NCBI GenBank assembly: GCA_032718475.1
Contig: JAUCBJ010003330.1
Location: 31,259-95,258 of the forward strand
DNA length: 64,000 nt
Source of the DNA: Nemertoderma westbladi
Lineage: Eukaryota; Xenacoelomorpha; Nemertodermatida; Nemertodermatidae
Direction of reading: 5' to 3'
Part shown: one piece after another, positions 22,414 through 33,371 of the stretch
How the letters are laid out: the number at the start of each line of letters is the position of its first letter
How positions within the stretch are numbered: position 1 is the stretch's first letter
Program-made: the position numbers and the translations under genes
Notes under the pieces: generated by a model
Databases searched by the model: none
What the model was told of the DNA's origin: nothing
Seen by the model: the letters and a program-made list of their open reading frames with translations, nothing else

Positions 22414-24913
22414 TTGTGTATTGAAATTAACTGTCCAGGCCAACTACGTGGCCTGGTAGGCCACGTAGTTGGTAGGCAGGGTGCAGAGGGCCTGGTAGGC
22501 CACGTAATAGCAGAGGGAGAGGCGGGGGTGAATAGACCCGACCGTGATAGGGTTGATGTGTCGACTAGAGAGGGATATAGTAGCGGGGTGAGAGATAGCG
22601 AAGTTAGATGTGGCGAGTGGGGGGGGGGGGGGCTACAGGGGCCCCACAACAGCGAGTTAGCGGCGAAAGGGGGGGGGCAGAGAGTGACCCACAGCCGTCA
22701 GCGGATAATGCGCGGGCCAAAATAGGTAAACCGCAACAACCGGTGACGGAAAGTAATAGGGGGATTGCGAGTATCCCCAGCGGCGTGCGACCGAGCAGAA
22801 AGAGACAGGTTGACGTCGTAAGAGGGCGGACGAAGCGTCGAGCCCGATCAGAAGAGGGAAGAAGAACAGTGGGGTTTAACCGGGAGGTCGACGAGAGATC
22901 TCACGAGCGGGAATACTCCACTGAAAGGAGAAGAAGAGAAGACAGTAGTAGAGATATCGCCGCGAACGATAGAAGAGCGAGGACGGATAGCGAGCCGTCG
23001 GTAGTTGAGATGAGGACGGAGAGTCAGTGGGGTCGGACTCCGGGAGATTGCCGTCGCCCCGGAGAGATGCGACCCGGCGAGGCGCACTACGCGCCGATGG
23101 AGGGGTACGCGATGTACCGGTACGAAGACGAGAACAGTAGAGGGGGGGGTCGAAGAGAAACTTTCAGACGGAATACACCTATCGATCGAGAATACGGTAG
23201 CCGCGGGGAGGATTATTCGAGAAGAATAAACTTCGATCCCGAACAACACATGCAGACTGTAGGACATACTGTAGGCCTTACTGCACATACCATAGGCCAT
23301 ACTGAGAGAGGCAATGTAGGCGATAGGATAGCGTGGACAACGGGATTAAACCCGGAAGTCGCGGAGTACATACCGGCGGGTAGGCCAGAAGCTGATAAGC
23401 CTATACCGGTACCAGTACAGCAGTATGACTACAGCATGCAGGGACATAACATATACCCAGGGGAGGGGGGAATTATTGCGGATAGGTGCATGGGCCCCAA
23501 CATATTAACATCAACCCCAGTACCAAACATACCGGTGGGGGGGGGGGACAGGGTGACATTCCCCCATCACAATATCAACAATATATCCCGATAGGAGCAA
23601 GAACAACGAGACCCTTGGATGAGAATAGGTCGTGTGACACAGAAATATGGAGGGGGCCGCTACCCCCGATGACATACCCAAGTCAGAGAAGATCGAGAAA
23701 TAGGACGGACGAACCGCACCAGACAGGAGAAACTATACAGCACCCGTCGAATCCATTGGAAGCGCAGGCGATGGGGATGGACACGTTGATCGATGCGTTG
23801 AAAACGAGGATCGAGCTACCACCCGTGGAACCATTCAAATTCGATGGGAGCAGGCCGGAAGAATATCTACAGTTTCGGCGCATGTATAGTAACGAAATAC
23901 TAACAAAAAACTTGACGCAGGCAGAGTGCCTATAGTATCTGCAAGTGTACACGGGAGGCCCAGCATACGATATCGTGAGGCAATATCAAGGAATAGAGGG
24001 CGGCTTCACGACAGCATGGCGGGCACTGGATAGGGAATACGGGCACCCGGCCAAGATCATCAGGCAGACGCTGAGAGGCATAACATCGGGTGGCCTACAG
24101 GATAATCCCGTTAGCATTAAGACGTTCGCTAACAAAGTCGAAAAGGCGCTAATCGTGCTGAAGACGCTAGACGCGCCGTACGAGCTCAATGCGTCCAACA
24201 ACATCACCACGATAGCGCAGGCACTACCAAACTGGCTGCGCAACAAGTGGAGGAAAATCGCCTTCTCCACTCGAGATAAGAAGGGTGCGGAACCGGGTTT
24301 AGAAGAAATGTCAAACTTCTTAAACTACGAGGCTGAACTAATAACTGACCCAGTCTATAGCGAAGACAGCCTGGGAAAGGGACCGAAGACAGACTACCAT
24401 AGACCGAAACCAGAGCACAACACATCAAATGCATTACCGAGACTCAGGCAATCATTGCCATATGCAGCGACGCAGGGGACTGCAAGTCCACAGCTAGCCG
24501 AGGATAAGACAACACCATGGAACGGACAGGGAAACAATAACAACACGAATAAACATAACCCCAGTACGTCCAGTAGGCTAAATCCAAACAATAAGAATAG
24601 TAGGGACTTTGGTACAAACGCAACTGCGATACGCAATGCACTGTATAAAGATGGCTACGACCCAAAGAGCAAATGCCAGCTACACGCAAATGCGCTTCAT
24701 CAAACCATGAACTGCAGGTACTGGCAGGCGCTACCTAGGCAAGATCAGATAGATTATGCGTTCAGCAATAAAATCTGCTCGCGATGTGTAATAAGTGGAC
24801 ATAGAGCAAGGGAGTGCAAGGAGAAGCCAATAAAATTTGGTCAGAGGAGAGGCCAAACGATGGTGACGAGCACAGTAGGGGCGAAGAGAGAGGAACGGTG
24901 TTACTTGGAGTAG
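22414..24913 (+). pseudogene. BEL element 2 gag
   Basis: The coding signal moves through three frames: up to about 22620 (frame 1), 22608-23540 (frame 3), then 23486-24913 (frame 2). Both changes occur at long G runs (about 22619-22632 and 23537-23547). A TAG at 23933-23935 interrupts the last frame, replacing what is most simply a Gln codon. The N-terminal third is Arg/Glu-rich and disordered. The core begins with PVEPFKFDGSRPEEYLQF, the BEL gag capsid start, followed by helical segments. The C-terminal zinc part has CQLHANALHQTMNC and a CCHC knuckle CSRCVISGHRAREC. No trustworthy ATG start is visible, so the 5' end is open. Gag ends 100 bp inside pol, which lies in the -1 frame, so pol would need frameshifting. 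I see no classic slippery heptamer in phase. Confidence 0.8.
22440..22472 (+). repeat. Perfect 14-bp inverted repeat (hairpin) near the start of BEL element 2
   Basis: CCAACTACGTGGCC, a 5-base spacer TGGTA, then GGCCACGTAGTTGG. The right arm with its spacer recurs as a direct copy at about 22489-22506 (GGCCTGGTAGGCCACGTA). It lies at or just before gag, where retroelement packaging or dimerisation hairpins are usual. Confidence 0.75.
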
Positions 24914-27900
24914 TACCAGTGCGAGTGATCGGGGAAGGCAATCGATCAGTAACAACACTAATGCTGGTTGATAGTGGAGCTGCCTTCACATTAGTCGAGG
25001 AATGGGTGGCCGAGGAGATAGGATTGAGAACAAGGCCAAGCAGAATGGTGGTAACAACCATCTCTAGCAAAGATGAGATCCTGGAGATGAGAACAGGACG
25101 GTGCGCAATTGCAGCAGTGGCACCAGGATGCGACTATGGGGCAACCATCGACCCCATCCAAGTGATAGAGTCAATTAATATTAATGCCAGGCGACCAACC
25201 AACATCGAGGTCGAGCAGTATAAATTCTTGGACGACATTGACTTCTCAATCCCAGACGTGGACGTTAGGAAGGTGTCCATCATAGTAGGCATGGACTGCC
25301 CAACGGCCCACGAAAGAATGCAAACGGTCTTCGGCGAAGACAAGCAGAGTGACCCGGTGGCCATATTAACACCATTCAGGTGGACGCTGAGTGGTCCAAT
25401 TAAGAGCAAGATACCATTTAGGATGTCGGAGACATCAGGATGCATGTTCGCGGGAACAATGCAGGAAATGGGTGACGAGGGAGCAGAGGAGCAGCTTAAA
25501 AGACTGCTCAGACAGGATTTCGAGGGATTGAAAGAAAACGGGGTCGGGACCTCAGTAGAAGACAAGCAGGCTTTACAAAGCGTGGAGGAATCGATGACAT
25601 GCAATGAGGGGCGGTATACTATAGGAATGGTATGGAAACTACCGAAGATACCGCTGCCCGACAATAGGGGGATGGTACTCACGAGACTCCGCAAGCTGAA
25701 ACAAACACTAAAACGGAGCCCCGAGAAGAATGAGTACATCCACAGAACAATTAAGAAGTACGTCGAGAAAGGATGGGCCGTGGAGTTACCGGTCGATGAG
25801 CCGAACACGGACAGGACATATTACCTGCCACTACACGTGGCTTTAGATCCAAAGAAAGGTAAACTACGGATGGTAGTCGACGCATCGGCAAAGACCGACG
25901 GAAAGTGCTTAAAAGACTACCTGTTAGAAGGCCCAAACATATACAATTCGGGCATAGAGGTGTTACTTAGATTTAGAAATGGGAAACACGCCTTCACGTG
26001 TGACATAGAAGGCATGTTCAACCAAGTCCGTGTAACGGAAGAAGATAGCGACAGTCAACGCTTCTTATGGTATAACGGCGAGGAATAACCGTCGATAATA
26101 CCGGCATATAAGATGGTAGTACAGAACATGGGGGCCAAGTCGTCTTCATTTACGACGACTATGGCAGTGAGAGACACAGTAAAGGGGAAGGAAGATAGAT
26201 ACAGCAGTAGGGCCGTCGATATTATTCGACGCGGCTTCTACGTAGACGACGGAATGGAGTCTGGAAATACGGTTAAGGAGATACTGGATACAGGGCGCGA
26301 GGTTCGCGACATCCTAAAAGGATCCGGCTTTAACCTGACCAAATTCCAATCCAGTTCGGAAGAATTTATCAAGGCGATAGAGGACAAGAGGCCAGAATCG
26401 ACCATGGATAATCCCACAACAGCCAAAGGGCAGGACATGGCGATTAAGAGAACAGAATCTCAACAGAAGGCATTGGGAATCGTGTGGGATAGAGAGACAG
26501 ACGAACTGAAGTATCAGCTGAGCCAGGAGGGCGCAGACATCCACACGAAGAGGGGCTATGTATCGTATATAGCAAGGATATACGATCCCCTAGGCCTAGC
26601 ATCCCCATTATTAGTCACGGGGAAACAGATACTCAAGAGAGTATACAAACTGAAGGATGAGTGGGACGTAGAGGTACCAGAGGAAATCAAGAAACAGTGG
26701 AGCAAGTGGACAGGAGACTTGGAGAAGATGGGAACATACAACATGCCACGGGTGTATTTCCCGGATGGGAACATGACGAATCTGGACCTACACATGTTCT
26801 CCGACGCGTCGTTGGAAGCGTACGGAGCGGCACTCTACTTAGTACAACGAGAGGGGGCTCATAAGCCAAGATTAGCCTTTAGCAAAGCAAAGTCAACGCC
26901 ACCAGATACAGCATCAGTTCCTAAGTTAGAATTGACAGCCGCGAGACTAGGAGTAAGAGCCACAGCCTACCTAGTGGATACTATTCCCAACATAGTGGAG
27001 ACACACTACTGGACGGACTCCATGGTAGTGCTTGGTTGGCTACACAACGAAAGGACGAGATACCCGATATTCGTCGCGAATAGAGTGGACGAAATAAGGG
27101 CGAGTACAGAACTGGAAAGGTGGCACTACTGCCCAACAGACGATAACCCAGCGGACTTGTTGTCGAGGGGCGTGGTACGCCACACTTTCTTGAAGAAGGA
27201 AGTATTGTGGCAACATGGGCCACAATTTCTGAGTGATAAGGAAGCCTGGCCGCCGATGAGAAAGGTGGACCCGGGCTCGGAAGTAGTATCAGAAGGAGAA
27301 GAGGGAGATTCAGAGGGAGAAGAGATATACTCCCAGATGGTGAGGGAGATTAGGGACGTGCAACCAGGACGGGAACTGTGCAATAACCCGACGGATAAAC
27401 TCCTCAGCTACAGTTCTAGTTGGTATAAGACCAAGAAACTAGTGGCGTACTGGAGAGCCTTCGGGAATTTCCTTGCGGGAGTTGGCAAGGACAAGAAGAT
27501 CAGGACAACCATAGATCTGGAAGGAGCGGCCAAGGCAGTGATCCGCTATGAACAACGGAAGAACTATGGCGACGAGGTGGAACGCGTCGGTAACCAACAG
27601 CACCTCCGACGGGACAGCGAGCTGATTACGCTGTCGCCACAACTCAATGACGACGGGATTCTAGTAATGAATTCTAGGGTGGGATACAACAACAGCATAG
27701 TCGTACCACCGAAACCCATCATCATTCCCACAGGATCGCCAATAGTCCACCAGATTATCTGGGACTCCCACAAATCGATATTGCATGGGGGCACCAACCG
27801 AACCCTCACAGAAATAAGGAGGACCTATTGGGTCAAACAATTGAGGAAGAAGGTAAAAGCGGTAGTGGGGCAGTGTCAGACCTGCCGACGAGCGAAGAAG

Positions 27901-28878
27901 GAGCGAGCCATACAAGAGATGGCGCCACTACCAGCAAGTAGAGTAAGACAGCACGACCCGCCATTTACGCATTGCGGTGTGGACATGTTCGGGCCGATAA
28001 AGATCAAAGTGATGCGACACACGGAGAAACACTACGGCATTATCTTCGTATGCAACAATACGCGGGCGGTAGGGATAGAACTCGCCCAAGATGCAACCGC
28101 ATCAGCGTTCATTAACGCCTTAGAAAGGTTTAGGGACCGCAAAGGTGGGACGATCGCAGTGATATACAGCGACAACGGCACCAAATTTGTGGGCGCAGAG
28201 AGTGAGATGGCAGAGGCCTTGGACATCTTGGAGGGAGAAGAAGTCAGGGCAGCCATGAGGCGACGACAAGTAAAGTGGGAGAGAAGGACGCCGTATGCAC
28301 CACATACACTAGGGTGCGTCGAGAGACTGGTGGGCAGTTCAAAGCGTCTAATGACGAAGCTAATGAACACCCACATGGTCACTGAGGACGTCTTACGGAC
28401 AGTACTTGCGAAGTGCGGGGGGATCATTAATAGCAGACCGCTATATCCGGAGAATGATGACCCTGAGTCATTAGACGTGCTGACGCCTAGCCATTTCCTG
28501 ATGGAAAGGCCAGCGACCATCGATATGCGGGGTGTAGACCCAGATGACATACACTCCCGCCAAAGTTGGAAAGTCGCTAAAGCAATAAGCGCAGAGTATT
28601 GGAGGAGGTGGGTCGAGGAATACCTACCCACACTCCATAAACGAAGCAAGTGGAGGAAGTCAAACAGGGAGTTAAGAGAGGGAGATCTCGTAATCGTTAC
28701 GGATGATACTATCATCAACAACCAATGGCAGTTGGCGAGAGTTGTAGGCACCTACTCCGACGAGGACGGAAGAGTCCGATCGGTAGAAGTGCGGATAGGT
28801 GGAAAGATATGTGCGAAGGACAGAAAAACCTACAGGAGAGCTGTAGGCAAATGCTGTCTGTTAGAAGGGGCACCTTAG
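24814..28878 (+). pseudogene. BEL element 2 pol: protease, RT, RNase H, integrase
   Basis: One frame broken only by a TAA at 26086-26088. In order: aspartic protease (LMLVDSGAAFTLV near 24960); RT with palm motif DIEGMFNQVRV (near 26005) and catalytic YVDD (26239-26250); RNase H with MFSDAS, KLELTAAR and YWTDSMVVLGWL; an integrase zinc region (HKSILHGG and CQTC); the DDE core with GVDMFGP, YSDNGTKF and LGCVERLV; and a C-terminal GDLVIVTDD region. All catalytic acids of protease, RT, RNase H and integrase are present, which makes it the best-preserved pol in the window. Cys precedes the catalytic Glu of integrase where Trp is usual. Apart from the TAA it would be full length (about 1,350 codons), so loss of function is recent or slight. 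Confidence 0.93.
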
Positions 28879-28989
28879 TAGAGTTAAAGAAAAGTTTAGT
28901 CGTCCAAGTTTTGGACTGAGGGGGGTGGGATTGAGGGCGAGAAGCCCTTCCCACAAACAAAATAAAAAAAAAATAAAATAAAATAATAG

Positions 28990-29640
28990 TACATGGTAGG
29001 TACGCAGTTAGTACGAGAGAGTTAGTTAGAAGGTACATAGTACCTAGTTAGTTAGTTAGTTAGAAGGTACGTAGTACCTAGTTAGTTAGAGAGTTAGAGG
29101 GTACGTAGTACCGCTAGTTAGTTAGAGTTAGAGGGTACGTAAGTACCTAGTTAGTTAGAGAGTTAGAGGGTACATAGTACTGCTAGTTAGTTAGAGTTAG
29201 AGGGTACGTAAGTACCGCTAGTTAGTTAGAGAGTTAGAAGGTACGTAGTACCGATAGTTAGTTAGAGAGTTAGAGGGTACGTAGTACCGATAGTTAGTTA
29301 GAGAGTTAGAAGGTACGTAGTACCGATAGTTAGTTAGAGAGTTAGAGGGTACGTAGTACCGATAGTTAGTTAGAGAGTTAGAAGGTACGTAGTACCGATA
29401 GTTAGTTAGAGAGTTAGAGGGTATGTAAGTACCGATAATTAGTTAGAGAGTTAGAGGGTACGTAGTACCCTCTAACTAGTTAGAGAGTTAGAGGGTACGT
29501 AAGTACCGCTAGTTAGTTAGAGAGTTAGAGGGTATGTAAGTACCGCTAGTTAGTTAGAGAGTTAGAGGGTACGTAAGTACCGTTAGTTAGTTAGAATTAG
29601 AGTTAGAGGGTACATAGTACCGTTAGTTAGAAGAGAGAGA
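28990..29640 (+). repeat. 36-bp minisatellite between pol and the third ORF of BEL element 2
   Basis: Roughly 17 copies of a unit close to GTTAGTTAGAGAGTTAGA plus GGTACGTAGTACC (an inverted repeat GGTAC/GTACC around GTA) fill this stretch, with variants ACATAG, ACGTAAG and a partly inverted copy at about 29450-29500. It is non-coding. It lies exactly between the pol stop and the third ORF. Confidence 0.9.
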
Positions 29641-30118
29641 GTAAGAGGTAAAAAGGGGATATAGATATATATATTAGTTAGCAGTTAGTAGAGAGAGGGG
29701 GGCATATGAGTACAGCTGGGTAAATCGTGTGGCCACACGACGCATACTGCTGTACTGCATAGGCCCACAGAGTAGGCCAGAATGTGGATTAGAGAATAGA
29801 ATAATCCATAGGCAATAGTAAGTAGTAGGACAGTAGAATCAAAATTAAATAGATGAATAAATAGAATAGGGCTGAAAGTTACAAATAATGGCAACACAAG
29901 GAAAGTTATTCTAGAAAATAATAAAAGTAACGGACAGAAATTGTAAATTATGCCCATTTACTAGCTTCAAAATTAATTAGTAGTAATTTAGGTTAAAAGG
30001 CGCAGTTAAGTAAGAAATAGGCCATTATCGAACCGTACAGAACATCCTAGATACATCACTCATCTGTATTGCGCCTTGGTAAGGCACCACCCTGCAGGTG
30101 AGCGAGTGAGTGTTCGGA
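29641..30118 (+). other. Spacer before the third ORF of BEL element 2
   Basis: About 480 bp without a gene. Shortly before the ATG at 30119 the sequence reads CCACCCTGCAGGTGAGCGAG, which contains both a possible acceptor (CTGCAG) and a good donor-like GTGAGC. If the third ORF is made from a spliced RNA, this is where a junction could lie. That is an inference only. Confidence 0.35.
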
Positions 30119-31242
30119 ATGGCGAGCAAGTTGATCAGGAAGAGAAAGGCGGAGTCAGGAGGAAAGGAGATACTGGTGGATTTCACCGAGAGGCATCCGG
30201 AAGAGAAGACGTGAGCATACTACGAGAGGTTGGAAAGGGGTCACGCGGCACGAGCGCTGCAGGATCACTTCAGGGAGATGCACGAACAGCGGCTGGTCGG
30301 GACCTACGGGACGCCGTCGCTGGACAACGCGATCTTCCAACACTTCCACTACGTGGTGAAAGGGGACGAGGCGAAGTTCAGGATTCCGAAGTACCCGAGG
30401 GAATCACCGAGGAAGGACTGGAAGAGATTCATAGAGTCCGTCAACAGAGGAGGATATATGATCCTAGACGACGAGGGAACCGTGGAAGACGAGGCGGGTT
30501 CGAGACGAGGATCGGCGGGGTCGGCCAGGACCATACTCCTACATTTGGCCGCGCCAAATGGGGACATCTTCTTATTCGATCTAGGAATGTATGGGAAGAA
30601 GGACGGGCCGAAATTAAACCGGTTACCGAAAGCGGTACAAGTCTTAGTAAGAGAGAAGTCGACGACGAAAGTGGGATCGGCGATTCGCGAGGACGCGGAG
30701 AGGATCATCGGTCCGGACGCCACCAACCTCCTGGATATGCAGAAAGTCTTTATGGCTATGACGGCACCGGATGGGTTGGGGGTAGTCGAAAACACAGGCC
30801 AATGCGGGGCGGTGGCAATGGGCCAATTATTGGGGCTCGTATGCCACAAACCGATGGACTGGGGGAAGTTTAGGGAAGAATACGGAGCAGAACTAGCGAA
30901 CTCGCTAAAGTGGGGAGCGAGACCGGGAAAGCAGGAGGTATATCAATTCCGCAGGGGAGCGATAAAGGTATATATCAGAAGCGATATATCCTGCAGGAGG
31001 ACTGGATGATGATAAGTTTGCTTAACTTATTCATGACCGTGGTTATCGAGAGGGAACCAGGGGCATTTCTGTTATCGGGATCACCCCTAAGCTACAGGAG
31101 AGCCTTTAAGACGGCCTTTGACGGTCTGGTAGACCACCCGGGGCTGAAGGGCGAGTCGGTGTACTACAACAGCCGGCATCTGGTAGACAGGGAGACAGAT
31201 ACACCGTATCAGAGATGGGAGCAGCTAGAGACGGATAGATGA
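30119..31242 (+). pseudogene. BEL element 2 third ORF, part A: DEDD 3'-5' exonuclease-like domain
   Basis: Frame 2 opens at ATG 30119, is broken by TGA 30212-30214, and runs on from 30230 to 31009. The remainder is in frame 1 (about 30985-31242). In the main piece (259 residues from 30230) I see the whole RNase D/WRN-type fold pattern. Motif I is YMILDDEG (D80-x-E82). A strand-turn follows, TILLHLAAPNGDIFLFDL. Motif II is KVGSAIREDAERI (D155), then LLDMQKVF. Motif III is VYIRSD (Y248-x3-D252). These are the four acids and Tyr of a DEDDy exonuclease, which removes nucleotides from 3' ends with two metal ions. The frame-1 remainder (HPGLKGESVYY) matches the same place in element 3. Whether it is active cannot be judged. 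Alternative: an inactive nucleic-acid-binding relative. Confidence 0.75.
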
Positions 31243-31455
31243 GAAGCAAAGCGACTGGAAGAAGTCGCTAGACGGGAGAGGATAGAAGCAGAGGAGAGGG
31301 AAGAGGAGGCCAGGACACAGAGTTACGGCTTCGAGGAACAGGCAGGCCTAGACGAACTTCATTGGACTTCATCAGGGAGTTTGGGGGAGTCTCTACGGCG
31401 AGAACTGGGATGGACGGTGGGATCGCCGAAACAGTCGACGTCGGGGTTGTAATCG
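31243..31455 (+). pseudogene. Coiled-coil linker joining parts A and B of the third ORF of BEL element 2
   Basis: Frame 1 stays open between TGA 31240-31242 and TAA 31450-31452. It encodes a Lys/Arg/Glu-rich helix (KRLEEVARRERIEAEERE) and an acidic tail. Part A's C-terminus, this linker and part B are all in frame 1, so A and B were probably one protein of about 850 residues, now cut by two stops. Confidence 0.6.
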
Positions 31456-32667
31456 ATGCCCATACCAGCGGGCGCCGAGGGCGACCAACCGCCAAGGAAG
31501 TTAAGGGAGCTAGAGGGATGGAGAGCTACGGGCGAGAGCCAAGGCGGGAAGGGACACAGTGGATCCATCGGGATACCGGGGTTGGAGACACTGCCAGAAG
31601 AGGAGGACGACGACGACGAGTTCGGAGAGATGCCGCCCATCGAGAGGATAGGCCACTCGGACACGGACTGGGTTGGCGGAAGGGTGGTGACGGCCAGTGG
31701 GGCGAGGGCCTTCTGGAACAGATCCGGCAAGCGGACCTGGGTGCACGAGGAGCCGGCGATGGATTTCGCGGGGAGCACTATCAGGTTGGGCGAGCAACCG
31801 GGGACGGCACCACGGATAGTATTCGGGGAGACGATGCCCGAGAGGGGCGGAGAGATCGACGTAGATAGAGAGCCCAACGTAGAGAAGTTCGCCTACCAGC
31901 GACTCCACAGACCGTGGAGATCGCTTGGGACGAAAGACGAGGTGGGACGGGAGACATTGGTACTCGGCTGCGACTACTGTGGGAGACAGACCCATCGGGA
32001 AAGGAGCTGCCTATACCGGTTCCAGAAGGGAACCTTCTGTCTCTACTGCCGAGAACCAAGCCACAGGATGGGGGCGTGTCCACGGTTGCATAACCGATGT
32101 CCAAAGTGCCACTTTTGGGGACACTACGGATGCGAGTGCGACTGGATGAACGACGAGGAGAAGTTTACAAGATTCGAGGAGTGGGCCGACGTCGGGGCCA
32201 TGACGCGCCAGCGCATGAAGGCCCAGGAGTTCAAGTGGGGTTTCTTCCTTATCAATCAGGAGACTCACATGGAGATCATAAAGCGGAGGCTACCGTTTAC
32301 CTACCAAGAGGTAGCAACGGCGGCGTCGTACGCCGGAGTGATGAACACGCAAAGATATTTGGACAGGTGGACGCCAGAGAACCGAAGGGAGTTTAGGGAT
32401 TTCTTGGCGGAGCACGTACCACAAGCAATGAAAATGATCCTATGGGACGCCACCAGAGGGAGACAACCGGGCCACTCTGAGGGGCCACTGGCGAAGCGAT
32501 ATCGGGCACTAATAACACCAGCGCCCAAGGAGCCAACGACCGGGATCAGCATGGAGGTGGCGGCGAAGGTCCGAAAGCAGAAAGCGGATCCCAGAGGAAC
32601 GGTGGTAACCAAGAAACGACCCAGGGAAGAGGACGCCAGGGGGGACTATCCCCAGAGGAACAGATAG
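31456..32667 (+). CDS. BEL element 2 third ORF, part B: three CCHC zinc knuckles
   Basis: A 403-codon frame with a Gly/Glu/Asp-rich N-terminus, then three regular retroviral-type knuckles: C172-x2-C175-x4-H180-x4-C185, C195-x2-C198-x4-H203-x4-C208, and C215-x2-C218-x4-H223-x4-C228. After them comes a helical region with FEEWADVG...KWGFFLINQ. It matches FDHWENLAD...HLGFWAVNP in element 3 on the other strand. The tail is basic (KKRPREEDAR, possibly a nuclear signal). Knuckles bind single-stranded nucleic acid, so an RNA/DNA chaperone or targeting role next to the exonuclease-like part is plausible. It is not gag: gag lies 7 kb upstream with its own knuckle. Confidence 0.75.
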   Translation: MPIPAGAEGDQPPRKLRELEGWRATGESQGGKGHSGSIGIPGLETLPEEEDDDDEFGEMPPIERIGHSDTDWVGGRVVTASGARAFWNRSGKRTWVHEEPAMDFAGSTIRLGEQPGTAPRIVFGETMPERGGEIDVDREPNVEKFAYQRLHRPWRSLGTKDEVGRETLVLGCDYCGRQTHRERSCLYRFQKGTFCLYCREPSHRMGACPRLHNRCPKCHFWGHYGCECDWMNDEEKFTRFEEWADVGAMTRQRMKAQEFKWGFFLINQETHMEIIKRRLPFTYQEVATAASYAGVMNTQRYLDRWTPENRREFRDFLAEHVPQAMKMILWDATRGRQPGHSEGPLAKRYRALITPAPKEPTTGISMEVAAKVRKQKADPRGTVVTKKRPREEDARGDYPQRNR

Positions 32668-33370
32668 GTTCCCAGAGCCGAGGGAGAGAGACTGAGACTT
32701 GGACGTGGTGCGCCTGGAAGGCGCCGCGTGAGACGTACGAACTATTAAGTACAAATTTAATTAATGCAAATAATCATATAAGTGCAATTTGTATGTACGT
32801 ATGTAGTAATTAGTAATCTACGAATATATACGCTGGGAGTAAGTACTATAGTCATACAACCTTTCTCAATTAGCTACTGGGACTGGGGGATAACTGACTA
32901 TGGCACTATGGATGAGACACCAGACAATTTCACACTTCTTGAGTGCGACGGCACAAGAGGGGGGGGGGGGAGATTCGTCAGAAGGGATGAGGCAATCGAA
33001 ATGGGGTTGAGGGACGCAGTAATAGTGCGAAGTGCGGAGAGAGTGCGGACGCAATTCTAGTGTGGGGGGGGAGAATAAGAGGCTGAGTGAGGGACGAGGA
33101 GGTCCGAGTGTATGAGAGAGTTAGGATGAGAGTGAAGAAGAGATAGGGCGGAAGTGTTGGGGAAACAAAAGTTGCGTGAGAGGTGAGCGCGATCGGCCCG
33201 ACATGAGACGCCAGGCACACAGGGTAGCGTTATCATACCCATAGGGAGCGGCCTGGAAAGCCGGCTCCGAGAGAAAAGAATTCCACCCCACACCCGATGC
33301 TAGATCGGGATCCAGCGGGATTGTAGCGCACTTTTTTGGTTGATGCTATCTTCTTACCGGGAAGATAGCA
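32668..33370 (+). other. 3' untranslated region of BEL element 2
   Basis: About 700 bp with G-rich runs (near 32959-32970 and 33063-33071) and no supported gene. Open frames on the minus strand here are low-complexity shadows. Confidence 0.5.
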
Positions 33371-33371
33371 T
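33343..33371 (+). repeat. 11-bp perfect hairpin next to the polypurine tract of BEL element 2
   Basis: ATGCTATCTTC, loop TTACCGG, GAAGATAGCAT. The right arm runs directly into the G-rich tract. Confidence 0.8.

Noticed and set aside
24814-24913. Programmed -1 frameshift site between gag and pol of element 2
   Set aside because: The frames do differ by -1 and overlap 100 bp, but AAAATTTGG near 24830 is not in the phase needed for a slippery heptamer, so I do not annotate a site.
22848-25808. Minus-strand frames over element 2 gag and pol, some over 200 codons
   Set aside because: Antisense shadows with no conserved motifs.
28990-29640. CRISPR-like array
   Set aside because: Units are contiguous with no unique spacers and lie in an animal retroelement. 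It is a minisatellite.
30076-30873. Long open frame overlapping the exonuclease-like frame
   Set aside because: It is Gly/Arg/Glu-rich shadow coding in another phase. Only the overlapping frame 2 shows conserved motifs also found in element 3.
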